The notes under the pieces were generated by a model, which searched no databases, was not told where the DNA came from, and saw only the letters and a program-made list of their open reading frames with translations. Position numbers and translations under genes: made by a program. From NCBI GenBank assembly GCA_964440405.1, contig CAYTSB010000017.1:1-16896 (forward strand): DNA of 16,896 bases, given 5' to 3'. The DNA comes from DAOSVX01 sp964440405 (GTDB lineage Bacteria > Bacillota_I > Bacilli_A > RF39 > UBA660). Positions 6,315-13,007 of the stretch are shown one piece after another; within the stretch, counting starts at the first letter, position 1, and each line of letters opens with the position of its first letter.

Positions 6315-8410
6315 TGAATGTTAAAGAATATGCTAATGATGTTAACTTAACGATAGCAGAAATTATTAGCCAAGCTAAAAAACTAGGGATTAAGGTTAAT
6401 ACTGGTGAAGATATGTTGTCAGAAGATGATATTATCATGCTTGATAATATTGTTAATCTGGTAAGTACTAATGAAGAAATAGACTTGGAAACTAAGGAAA
6501 TTATTAGTGAAAAAATAGAGAGTTTACTTGATAGTACAGAATATGATAAGACTATTAGAAAAGAAAAACTTAAAAAGAAAGATACAAATAAAGAAAATGA
6601 ATTTCAAAACAGAAAAAAACTAATGTATAAGTCAAAAGAAAAACTAATGTCCAATGAAACTGATAATGATAATGTTATTTTATATAAAGAAAATATGACG
6701 GTTAATGACCTAGCTCTTTTACTTGGAATTAGTGGTACTGATATTATTAAGAAATTAATTGGAATGGGACTAATGATTTCTTTAAATGATGCTATTAATT
6801 TTGAAAATGCTGAAATTATTGCTTTAGAATATCAAATGAATTTAAAGAAGGAAGAATCAAGAGATATTTCTAATTTTGAGCAATATGAAATAATTGATGC
6901 TGCAGAAGATTTAAAGAAAAGGCCTCCAGTTGTAACTATTATGGGCCATGTTGATCATGGTAAGACAACTTTGCTTGATCATATTAGAAATTCTAATGTT
7001 GTAAGTGGAGAATCAGGTGGCATTACTCAGCATATCGGAGCATATCAAATTAAATATCAGGAAGATTATATTACTTTCATTGACACTCCGGGTCATGCAG
7101 CATTTACGGAAATGCGTGCTCGAGGAGCTAGTGTTACTGATATTGTTGTTATTATAGTTGCAGCTGATGATGGAGTTATGCCTCAAACTAAAGAGGCAAT
7201 TGATCATGCTAAAAGTGCAGGAGCACCAATTATTGTGGTAATTAATAAAATAGATAAACCAAATATTCAAACTGATAGAATTATGACTGCCCTTGGTGAT
7301 TTGGGATTATTACCAGAAGAATGGGGTGGCAATACACCATTTGTTAAACTGTCAGCAGTTACCGGTGAAGGAGTAGATCTTCTCTTAGAGACTATTTTGG
7401 CTATTAGTGAAGTTGAAAATTATAAAGCAAATCCAAATCGCTATGCTGTTGGTTCAGTTATTGAGTCTCGTCTTGACAAAAATATTGGTGGAATTGTTAC
7501 TCTTTTAGTTCAAAATGGAACTTTAAGATTGGGAGATCCAATTACAGTTGGAACAACTTATGGTAAAGTTAGAACAATGAAAAATGATTTAGGAGTAGAT
7601 ATTTTATCTTGTCTACCATCAACTCCAGTATCAATTACAGGTTTAAATGATGTTCCAAGTGCTGGAGATAAGTTTATGGCTTTTGAAAAAGAAAGTGTTG
7701 CTAAAGAAGTAGCTTTAAAAAGATTAGAAAATGAGAAGGAAAGTAAAAATATCAGAAAAGCTGTAAATTTTGATGAATTGTTTTCTCATATTCAAAGTGG
7801 TAATAAAGAAATTAATGTTATTTTAAAAGCTGATGTTCGTGGTAGCGAAGAGGCAGTTAAAAATGCTTTAGAAAAAATTGTAGTAGAAGATGTTAAAGTC
7901 AAAGTAATTAGAAGTGGGGTTGGTAATATCACTGAAAGTGATGTTGTTCTTGCTAGTGCATCTAATGCCATAATTATTGGTTTTAATGTCAGTCCTTCAT
8001 CAATTACTAAAGAAGTAGCTAAAGGCTATGATGTTGAAATTAGACTTTATAATATTATTTATAAATTAGTTGAGGAAATGGAACTGGCGATGAAAGGAAT
8101 GCTTGATCCTGAGTTTGAAGAGAAAGAACTTGGTGAAGCTGAAATTCAAAAACTATTTAAATTTTCTAAAGTTGGAACGATTGCTGGTTGCTTAGTTAGA
8201 GAAGGAATGATTAAAGATAAATCTCGTGTTAGAGTAATACGAGATGGTATTGTTATCTTTGACGGAATGATTTCATCAGTTCAAAGAGAAAAAAACAGTA
8301 TTAAAGAAGTAAAAAAAGGGTTAGAATGTGGAATTACCATTGACAAATTTAATGATCTTAAAGAGGGAGATATTCTAGCTGCTTATGAAATAGTTGAGGT
8401 TAAAAGGTGA
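6311..8410 (+). CDS. infB: Translation initiation factor IF-2
   Basis: GTPase that brings initiator fMet-tRNA to the 30S subunit and promotes subunit joining. At 699 aa it is a compact Gram-positive form. The N-terminal part holds two IF2_N-like units (residues 2-50, VKEYANDVNLTIAEIISQAK; and about 128-180, MTVNDLALLLGISGTDIIKK) separated by a charged linker. The G domain starts near 205 with G1 GHVDHGKTT (212-220), then DTPGHAAF and NKID. Domains II, III and C2 follow, ending in DLKEGDILAAYEIVEVKR. The start ATG 6311 has AGGTGA at 6299-6304; a second ATG at 6314 is equally placed. It overlaps the upstream stop by 4 bp and rbfA by 4 bp (GTGA). Confidence 0.97.
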   Translation: MMNVKEYANDVNLTIAEIISQAKKLGIKVNTGEDMLSEDDIIMLDNIVNLVSTNEEIDLETKEIISEKIESLLDSTEYDKTIRKEKLKKKDTNKENEFQNRKKLMYKSKEKLMSNETDNDNVILYKENMTVNDLALLLGISGTDIIKKLIGMGLMISLNDAINFENAEIIALEYQMNLKKEESRDISNFEQYEIIDAAEDLKKRPPVVTIMGHVDHGKTTLLDHIRNSNVVSGESGGITQHIGAYQIKYQEDYITFIDTPGHAAFTEMRARGASVTDIVVIIVAADDGVMPQTKEAIDHAKSAGAPIIVVINKIDKPNIQTDRIMTALGDLGLLPEEWGGNTPFVKLSAVTGEGVDLLLETILAISEVENYKANPNRYAVGSVIESRLDKNIGGIVTLLVQNGTLRLGDPITVGTTYGKVRTMKNDLGVDILSCLPSTPVSITGLNDVPSAGDKFMAFEKESVAKEVALKRLENEKESKNIRKAVNFDELFSHIQSGNKEINVILKADVRGSEEAVKNALEKIVVEDVKVKVIRSGVGNITESDVVLASASNAIIIGFNVSPSSITKEVAKGYDVEIRLYNIIYKLVEEMELAMKGMLDPEFEEKELGEAEIQKLFKFSKVGTIAGCLVREGMIKDKSRVRVIRDGIVIFDGMISSVQREKNSIKEVKKGLECGITIDKFNDLKEGDILAAYEIVEVKR

Positions 8411-8748
8411 AACAGGTAAAATTACAAAGAATATCTTCAAATATTCAAAAAGAAATTAGCAATATTTTAGCTAATGAAAGTAATGATGATATTTTAAAAT
8501 CAATTACCGTTACTGGTTGTGAAACTAATAATGATTTAAGTATTTCTAAAGTTTATTTTACTAGTTTAAGTACTCTTTCTCATGATCGTTTAGAACATGA
8601 ATTAGAAGAAGCATCAACTTATATTAGAAAAGAATTGGCAGGTAGAATTGAAGTAAGACATACTCCTAAACTAGTATTTGTTTATGATGAATCTATTGCT
8701 TATGGCGAAAGAATTGAAAAAATTATTGAAAGCCTTCATGAGGAATAA
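8407..8748 (+). CDS. rbfA: Ribosome-binding factor A
   Basis: Cold-shock-linked 30S maturation factor needed for late 16S rRNA processing and assembly. The 113-aa product has the single KH-like fold sequence: N-terminal KLQRISSNIQKEISNIL, central SISKVYFTSL, then AGRIEVRHTPKLVFVYDESIAYGERIEKI, which are strong family marks. The start is GTG at 8407, sharing GTGA with the infB stop; the ribosome binding site GAGGT at 8396-8400 lies inside infB. The next gene, truB, starts 2 bp after the stop. Confidence 0.95.
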   Translation: MKQVKLQRISSNIQKEISNILANESNDDILKSITVTGCETNNDLSISKVYFTSLSTLSHDRLEHELEEASTYIRKELAGRIEVRHTPKLVFVYDESIAYGERIEKIIESLHEE

Positions 8749-8750
8749 AA

Positions 8751-9596
8751 ATGAATGGTATTTTAGTAGTAAATAAAGACAAGAATTTAACTAGCAGAGA
8801 TGTAGTTAATCATTTATGCAAGATTTTTAATACTAAAAAAATTGGCCACACTGGTACTTTGGATCCCATTGCTACCGGTGTTTTAATTGTCTGTATCGGT
8901 AAATACACTAAATTAGTTGACTATCTTACTAGTAAAGATAAAGAATATCTTGCTTCATTTAAATTAGGCATAAAAACTGATACTTTAGATATTACTGGAA
9001 ATATCCTTGATGAAAAAGCAATTATAATTAATGAAAACAAAATAAAAGATATTATTAACAACTTTCCTAAATCTTATTTACAGGAGGTTCCTAATTATTC
9101 AGCAGTAAAAATTAAAGGTAAAAAATTATATGAATATGCCAGAACCAATATTGAAGTGGTTTTACCTAAAAGAACAGTTAATATTTATAACTTAGAGTTA
9201 CTTCATATTAAAGATAATATCATTACAATTAAAACTAAAGTGTCTAAAGGAACCTATATTAGAAGTTTAATTAGAGATATTGGGACAATGTATGGAGAAG
9301 ATGCTACAATGTTAAGTTTAGAAAGAACTAAACAGGGTGAATTTGATATCAAATATTCTTACACTTTGGAAGCTATAAAAAGTAATAATTATAAATTTAT
9401 TCCTTTAGCTGAAGTTTTTAAAAATTTAGAAATTAGAGAATTAAAAGAAGCTGAATTAATGAAAATAAAAAACGGGGTAAAAATTACTAAAGATTTTAAA
9501 GATTATTTGTTATTTACTTATCAGAATGAATATATTGCTTTATATTTTGAAGATAAAAAAGATTTAAATAAAGCCAAGCCTTTGATTATTTTTTAA
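8751..9596 (+). CDS. truB: tRNA pseudouridine(55) synthase TruB
   Basis: Isomerises U55 in the T-loop of elongator tRNAs to pseudouridine. The 281-aa protein has the N-terminal GILVVNKDKNLTSRDVV and the catalytic motif GHTGTLDPIATG with Asp38. KEYLASFKLGIKTDTLD, YSAVKIKGKKLYEYAR and SKGTYIRSLIRDIG follow. The C-terminal 60 residues form a reduced PUA-like part. GAGGA at the end of rbfA serves as ribosome binding site. It is the last gene of the operon and is followed at once by a terminator; the ribF that often follows truB is absent. Confidence 0.95.
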   Translation: MNGILVVNKDKNLTSRDVVNHLCKIFNTKKIGHTGTLDPIATGVLIVCIGKYTKLVDYLTSKDKEYLASFKLGIKTDTLDITGNILDEKAIIINENKIKDIINNFPKSYLQEVPNYSAVKIKGKKLYEYARTNIEVVLPKRTVNIYNLELLHIKDNIITIKTKVSKGTYIRSLIRDIGTMYGEDATMLSLERTKQGEFDIKYSYTLEAIKSNNYKFIPLAEVFKNLEIRELKEAELMKIKNGVKITKDFKDYLLFTYQNEYIALYFEDKKDLNKAKPLIIF

Positions 9597-9599
9597 AAC

Positions 9600-9623
9600 A
9601 ACAATCACTTAAGATTGTTTTTT
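9600..9623 (+). terminator. Terminator of the rimP-truB operon
   Basis: The 7-bp stem AACAATC (9600-9606) / GATTGTT (9613-9619) has loop ACTTAA and is followed by TTTTTT. It starts 4 bp after the truB stop. Confidence 0.8.
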
Positions 9624-9662
9624 ATTGGTAATAAAAAGGATAGTTTTAAACATACTATTGTT

Positions 9663-10163
9663 ATGATTTATATTAATATATTTTTTATTTATTCAATTAT
9701 TGGTTTTATTTATGAAACTTTAGTTGCATTTTTATTTAAAAATAATTTAGATAGTGGTTTTTTGTATGGACCTTGGACTCCGGTTTATGGAATTGGAGTT
9801 TTAGTAATTCTATTATTTAGTAGATATTTATTTAAAAAATTAAGATTTCATAAAGTTGTAGAAGAAATAATATTTTTGATGATTATTACTGTTATTTTAA
9901 CTGCCATGGAATTAATAGCTGGCTATTTAATTAAGATTATTTTTCACAAAGACTTTTGGAATTATTCGAATTTGGCTTTTCATATCGGTAAATATATAGC
10001 TTTAGAAATATCATTTATATGGAGTGTTTTCAGTCTCGTTTTATTAAAATGGATTCATCCTCAAATAAAAAAAATTACAACTCAAATTCCTAAAATTGTT
10101 ACTATTTTATTAATGATATTTTTTACAATAGACTTAATAATTACTTTTATTACGAAAACTTGA
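9663..10163 (+). CDS. CmpB-type putative ABC-transporter membrane protein (PF06541-like)
   Basis: A hydrophobic protein of 166 aa with about five membrane segments (near residues 2-24, 36-52, 68-92, 107-128, 142-163). The family mark is SGFLYGPWTPVYGIG (31-45), typical of the 'putative ABC-transporter type IV/CmpB' group; the real substrate and partner are unknown, and no ATPase gene is nearby. An in-frame TTG at 9615 would lengthen it by 16 residues, but that codon sits in the right arm of the truB terminator and has no ribosome binding site. I take ATG 9663, which begins right before membrane segment 1. It too lacks a clear ribosome binding site, so the start is uncertain. The gap to the cotJ genes is 59 bp. 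Confidence 0.65.
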   Translation: MIYINIFFIYSIIGFIYETLVAFLFKNNLDSGFLYGPWTPVYGIGVLVILLFSRYLFKKLRFHKVVEEIIFLMIITVILTAMELIAGYLIKIIFHKDFWNYSNLAFHIGKYIALEISFIWSVFSLVLLKWIHPQIKKITTQIPKIVTILLMIFFTIDLIITFITKT

Positions 10164-10176
10164 TGAAATCGCCTTG

Positions 10177-10215
10177 CCCTTTATAGGTATAAGTCATACT
10201 ATAACCTAGAAAGGG
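10177..10215 (+). promoter_or_regulatory. cotJ promoter region: CATAnnnTA -10 inside an inverted repeat
   Basis: CATACTATA (10195-10203) fits the -10 of the mother-cell sporulation sigma factors (SigE CATACAnT, SigK CATAnnnTA). Arms CCCTTTATAGGT (10177-10188) and ACCTAGAAAGGG (10204-10215) pair with one mismatch around it; the right arm includes the ribosome binding site AAGGGG. An alternative sigma-A reading is TTGCCC (10174) -17- TACTAT (10197). No clear SigE/SigK -35 is seen. Confidence 0.5.
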
Positions 10216-10222
10216 GATAAAA

Positions 10223-10675
10223 ATGTTATTTGATGCTAACGATTTATTTAAAAATTTAGACTATGATGTTAATTTAAATATTTTTGATTTATTTAAAGAT
10301 AAAGATTGTAAAGTTGAACTATATTCAGTAGAAGAAGGATTTTTAAGAGGAAATATGTTTAAAGGCTTGTATGAGCCTTATAAGAATTATCAACCCTATC
10401 GTATTGAATTTTCTAATGAAAGAGAAAGATTGCTTTTTAATGTTCAAAAGTATGATTTTGCAATTAATGATTTAAATTTGTATTTAGATTTATATCCAAA
10501 AGATGACTATGTTTTTTGTTTATTTAAAGAATATGTTAATGAATATGAAAAAGCCAAAAAAGAATATGAGAATAAGTATGGACCGCTTATAATAACTGCT
10601 GATACCGGTAATACTTATGATTGGAGTAAAAACCCCTGGCCATGGGATAAAGAGGGGAGAGATTATTATGTTTAA
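10223..10675 (+). CDS. cotJB: Fused spore coat protein CotJA-CotJB
   Basis: Spore coat component made in the mother cell; in Bacillus CotJA, CotJB and CotJC are encoded together and depend on each other for assembly into the coat. In this 150-aa product, residues about 36-58 (VEEGFLRGNMFKGLYEPY) match the CotJA core ('pEEAl.rGTlFp.Ly.PY'). The rest matches CotJB: YDFAINDLNLYLDLYP, the segment EYEKAKKEYENKYGPL, and the Trp-rich YDWSKNPWPWDKEG end. The two are usually separate genes; here one frame runs through both with no internal stop. The first 35 residues are not recognised. ATG 10223 has AAGGGGAT at 10211-10218, and the 3' end overlaps cotJC by 8 bp. Confidence 0.85.
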   Translation: MLFDANDLFKNLDYDVNLNIFDLFKDKDCKVELYSVEEGFLRGNMFKGLYEPYKNYQPYRIEFSNERERLLFNVQKYDFAINDLNLYLDLYPKDDYVFCLFKEYVNEYEKAKKEYENKYGPLIITADTGNTYDWSKNPWPWDKEGRDYYV

Positions 10676-11231
10676 ATATGATAAAAAACTCGTCTATCCA
10701 GTAAATATTAAGAAAAAAGATTTAAGAATGGCTAAGTATTTGGTTACTCAATTTGGTGGCCCGAATGGTGAATTGGGCGCAGCTCTTCGTTATTTTTCGC
10801 AGAAATTTGCAATGCCTGATGAATATGGTAAAAGCCTTTTAAATGATATAGCGACTGAAGAGTTAGGTCACTGTGAAATGATTTGTACAATGGTCAGACA
10901 ATTATTAAAAGATGCAACAATTGAAGAAATAGAATGTGCGGGACTAACAGCCAACTATGTTGAACATAGTCGTGGAGTTTATCCGTCAGATGCTAATGGC
11001 TTTCCATTTACAGCTGCTTCTTTAGCTTCATCCGGAGATGTTTTAGCTGATTTAGCTGAGGATATGGCAGCAGAACAAAAAGCTCGTGCTACTTATGAAA
11101 ACTTAATTGATGTTACTAAAGATCCGGATATAATTGCACCATTACTATTTTTAAGACAGCGCGAAATAATTCACTATGCCAGATTCAAAGAACTGTTTGA
11201 TTATTATAAACAAAAAGGCAATCTCAAATGA
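10668..11231 (+). CDS. cotJC: Spore coat manganese catalase CotJC
   Basis: A di-manganese catalase of the CotJC type that degrades hydrogen peroxide and is part of the inner spore coat. The 187-aa four-helix protein keeps all expected metal ligands: Glu35 (NGELGAAL), Glu65 and His68 (TEELGH), Glu136 (AAEQKA) and His169 (REIIHYARF). Length matches the CotJC form, which lacks the C-terminal extension of the larger Lactobacillus-type enzyme. ATG 10668 with GAGGGGAGAG upstream is chosen over a longer in-frame start at 10617, which would overlap cotJB by about 60 bp. The stop codon lies at the loop of the following terminator. Confidence 0.95.
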   Translation: MFKYDKKLVYPVNIKKKDLRMAKYLVTQFGGPNGELGAALRYFSQKFAMPDEYGKSLLNDIATEELGHCEMICTMVRQLLKDATIEEIECAGLTANYVEHSRGVYPSDANGFPFTAASLASSGDVLADLAEDMAAEQKARATYENLIDVTKDPDIIAPLLFLRQREIIHYARFKELFDYYKQKGNLK

Positions 11232-11244
11232 TTGTCTTTTTGTT
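11212..11244 (+). terminator. cotJC terminator
   Basis: AAAAAGGCAATC (11212-11223) / GATTGTCTTTTT (11230-11241) form a 12-bp stem with one G-U pair and a 6-nt loop, ending in a T run. The cotJC stop (11229-11231) straddles the loop and right arm. Confidence 0.85.
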
Positions 11245-11272
11245 GCGAATATTAACTTCGATGTGATATAAT
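11243..11272 (+). promoter_or_regulatory. Sigma-A promoter of the thioredoxin-fold gene
   Basis: TTGCGA (11243-11248), an 18-bp spacer, then TATAAT (11267-11272) with an extended TGA before it. Transcription is expected to start near 11279, just at the ribosome binding site AAAGGAT, giving a very short leader. Confidence 0.8.
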
Positions 11273-11293
11273 TTAAGCGAAAGGATAAAAATT

Positions 11294-11806
11294 ATGGAAA
11301 AAGAAAAAAGAGATATACCTTTAAAAAATTATATAATTGCTTTATTAATTGTTCTTGGGACTGTGTTTTTAGCCTTTTATATTAAAAAGTCTTATGAAAT
11401 AAGTCGGGTTAGAAACTCTAGTCAAAGTGTTTTGTCAAGAGTAATTGGTGAAATTAAATATGATGAAATTGATAATGTTTTTTTGGAAATAAATGGTAGT
11501 TATTATATTTATATTAGTCATTTAAGTAATGATGAAATTGTCATTTTAGAAGAAGATTTGAAAGAATTGATTGCAACTCACGATTTACAAAACAATTTTT
11601 ATTATTTAAATGTTAATGATAAGAACAATAATGCTAATTTAATTAAAAAATTAAATAATAAATTTAAATTAGAAGCAAAGAAGATTAATTATTTGCCAAC
11701 TGTTTTATATTACGAAGATGGTGAATTTAAAGATTTAATTACTAGTAGTAAAAACAAAACAATAACTATTGAAGAAATAAAAACTTTAGTTGGAGAAATA
11801 GAATAA
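11294..11806 (+). CDS. Membrane-anchored thioredoxin-fold protein without CxxC
   Basis: A 170-aa protein with one N-terminal membrane segment (about residues 13-29, YIIALLIVLGTVFLAFY) preceded by basic residues, so the rest should face outside. The body looks like a thioredoxin fold: a strand FLEINGSYYIYISHL, a long helix, and the late YLPTVLYYEDGEF, where the Pro before Thr-Val corresponds to the cis-Pro strand of thioredoxins, followed by the 'DGk' turn. The active-site CxxC is absent; the protein has no cysteine at all. Redox activity is therefore unlikely, and a binding or chaperone role is more plausible. It has its own sigma-A promoter and a terminator, so it is a single-gene unit between the coat genes and trmL. 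Exact family not known to me. Confidence 0.6.
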   Translation: MEKEKRDIPLKNYIIALLIVLGTVFLAFYIKKSYEISRVRNSSQSVLSRVIGEIKYDEIDNVFLEINGSYYIYISHLSNDEIVILEEDLKELIATHDLQNNFYYLNVNDKNNNANLIKKLNNKFKLEAKKINYLPTVLYYEDGEFKDLITSSKNKTITIEEIKTLVGEIE

Positions 11807-11827
11807 AACTTGTTAACAAGTTTTTTT
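11805..11827 (+). terminator. Terminator between the thioredoxin-fold gene and trmL
   Basis: AAAACTTG (11805-11812) / CAAGTTTT (11817-11824) form an 8-bp stem with loop TTAA, then TTT. It begins inside the stop codon and ends 11 bp before the trmL start, so trmL must rely on read-through unless a promoter lies inside the upstream gene. Confidence 0.75.
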
Positions 11828-11838
11828 AGTGAGGATAG

Positions 11839-12342
11839 ATGTTAAATATTGTTTTATTTGAACCAGAGATACCAGGTAATACTGGTAATATAATGCGAAC
11901 CTGTGCTGGAGTTAATGCTAAACTCCATTTAATTGAACCACTAGGGTTCTCTTTAAATAGTAGTAAAATTAAAAGAAGTGGAGTTAATTATTTAGAGCAT
12001 TGTAATTATGAAATATATGAAGATATTAATGATTTTTATCGTAAAAATAGCGGGACTTTTTATTATTTAACAAGATATGCAACTAAAAGTTACACTGATG
12101 CTAATTATAGTAATCCTGACGAAAATATTTATCTGATCTTTGGCAAAGAATCAACTGGAATACCTAAAGATATTCTACATAATAATTTGGACTATACCTT
12201 AAGAATCCCTACTAATAGTAATATTAGGGCTTTAAACTTATCTAATAGTGTAGCTATTGTTTTGTTTGAAGCTTTAAGACAACAAAACTTTAATGATCTT
12301 TTACTTTACGATGTGGAGAAAGGTAAAGATTATTTAGAATAA
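11839..12342 (+). CDS. trmL: tRNA (cytidine(34)-2'-O)-methyltransferase TrmL
   Basis: SPOUT-class methyltransferase that 2'-O-methylates the wobble nucleotide 34 of tRNA-Leu isoacceptors. The 167-aa minimal form has the three SPOUT motifs: motif 1 EPEIPGNTGNIMRTCA (8-23), motif 2 LIFGKESTGIP, and the knot motif 3 IPTNSNIRALNLSNSVAIVL, which binds S-adenosylmethionine. Length and motifs match TrmL (CspR/YibK). The ribosome binding site GAGGAT (11831-11836) is placed properly, but the gene has no promoter of its own that I can see. It is 54 bp upstream of cotE, which has a separate promoter. Confidence 0.94.
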   Translation: MLNIVLFEPEIPGNTGNIMRTCAGVNAKLHLIEPLGFSLNSSKIKRSGVNYLEHCNYEIYEDINDFYRKNSGTFYYLTRYATKSYTDANYSNPDENIYLIFGKESTGIPKDILHNNLDYTLRIPTNSNIRALNLSNSVAIVLFEALRQQNFNDLLLYDVEKGKDYLE

Positions 12343-12349
12343 AATATGT

Positions 12350-12387
12350 ACTTTTTGCCCATCTAGTTCATATATTAAACTAGAGGG
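12350..12387 (+). promoter_or_regulatory. cotE promoter: SigK-like element inside an inverted repeat
   Basis: AC (12350-12351), 17 bp, then CATATATTA (12369-12377) fits the SigK consensus AC-N16/17-CATAnnnTA. The -10 is exactly the loop of an inverted repeat: CCC-A-TCTAGTT (12358-12368) pairs with AACTAGAGGG (12378-12387) with one bulged A. The right arm reaches the ribosome binding site GGGAGGG. The same arrangement is found before cotJ. Confidence 0.6.
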
Positions 12388-12396
12388 AGGGTACTT

Positions 12397-12933
12397 ATGG
12401 CATTTTTCAAGGAAATTGTTACCAAAGCAGTCATTGGTAAAGGCAAAAAAATATGCTCAGATAAATATGAAGTGGCAACTGAATATACACCTAATACAGT
12501 TTTAGGTTGCTGGGTAATTAACCATAACTTTAGTGGAGTAGCTAATAATGGAATTGTAATTGTTAATGGTTCATATGATATAAATATTTGGTATTCTTAT
12601 GATAATGATACAAAAACAGCAGTTTCAACCAGCAAACAAAACTATCAAGAAAAAATGAACATTAGACTTAGACAAGAAAGCGTTTTAAATAATAATTCTG
12701 AAATAATTGTTAGATCTTTAAAACAACCGACAGTTAGTGATGTAGTAGTAGATAATAATAAAGTTGTTTTAAATATTGATAAAGAGTTGGGAGTAGAAAT
12801 TGTTGGTGATACTAAAGTAAGAGTTAATGTTAGTGAAGAGGAAGAAGATTATGATATTATCGAAGATGAAATATATAATGAAGAGATCGAAACTGAAATA
12901 GATAAAGAAGTAAATGAAGAATATTTAGAATAA
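12397..12933 (+). CDS. cotE: Outer spore coat morphogenetic protein CotE
   Basis: CotE forms the layer on the forespore that recruits outer coat proteins. The 178-aa product shows the family throughout: FFKEIVTKAVIGKGKK (3-18), TPNTVLGCWVINHNFSG, then SYDINIWYSYDNDTKTAVST, LKQPTVSDVVV and the segment LGVEIVGDTKVRVNV. The acidic C-terminal tail (from about 148, rich in Glu and Asp) corresponds to the variable tail of Bacillus CotE. Length is close to the 181 aa of B. subtilis CotE. A strong ribosome binding site GGGAGGG is 5 bp before ATG 12397. Its presence means a true endospore-forming ancestry, very likely current sporulation. Confidence 0.95.
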   Translation: MAFFKEIVTKAVIGKGKKICSDKYEVATEYTPNTVLGCWVINHNFSGVANNGIVIVNGSYDINIWYSYDNDTKTAVSTSKQNYQEKMNIRLRQESVLNNNSEIIVRSLKQPTVSDVVVDNNKVVLNIDKELGVEIVGDTKVRVNVSEEEEDYDIIEDEIYNEEIETEIDKEVNEEYLE

Positions 12934-12966
12934 TGTGTCAACCATAATGTGTTGACACATTATTAT
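12929..12966 (+). terminator. Strong hairpin after cotE (terminator) overlapping the rpsP promoter
   Basis: AATAATGTGTCAAC (12929-12942) and GTTGACACATTATT (12951-12964) form a perfect 14-bp stem with an 8-nt loop. The tail ATTTAT is only moderately T-rich. The cotE stop (12931-12933) is in the left arm. The right arm carries TTGACA (12952-12957), the -35 box of the next promoter. Confidence 0.65.
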
Positions 12967-12980
12967 TTATCTGATATATT
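12952..12980 (+). promoter_or_regulatory. rpsP: Sigma-A promoter of rpsP-khpA
   Basis: TTGACA (12952-12957) matches the -35 consensus perfectly. A 17-bp spacer follows, then TATATT (12975-12980) preceded by TGA as extended -10. This is the strongest promoter in the window, as expected for a ribosomal protein gene. The predicted start is near 12987, with a 20-nt leader containing GGAGG. Confidence 0.88.
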
Positions 12981-13007
12981 ATTGTAGTGAAAAAGGAGGA
13001 AATAAAT

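Noticed and set aside
7013..7270. Open frame on the minus strand inside infB
   Set aside because: It is antisense to the IF2 G domain; the Asn/Ser/Ile-rich product without motifs is a shadow.
10617..10667. Longer N-terminus for CotJC
   Set aside because: The added residues are read from the cotJB coding region in another frame, and the ATG at 10668 has a strong GAGGGGAG site and the family's normal N-terminus.
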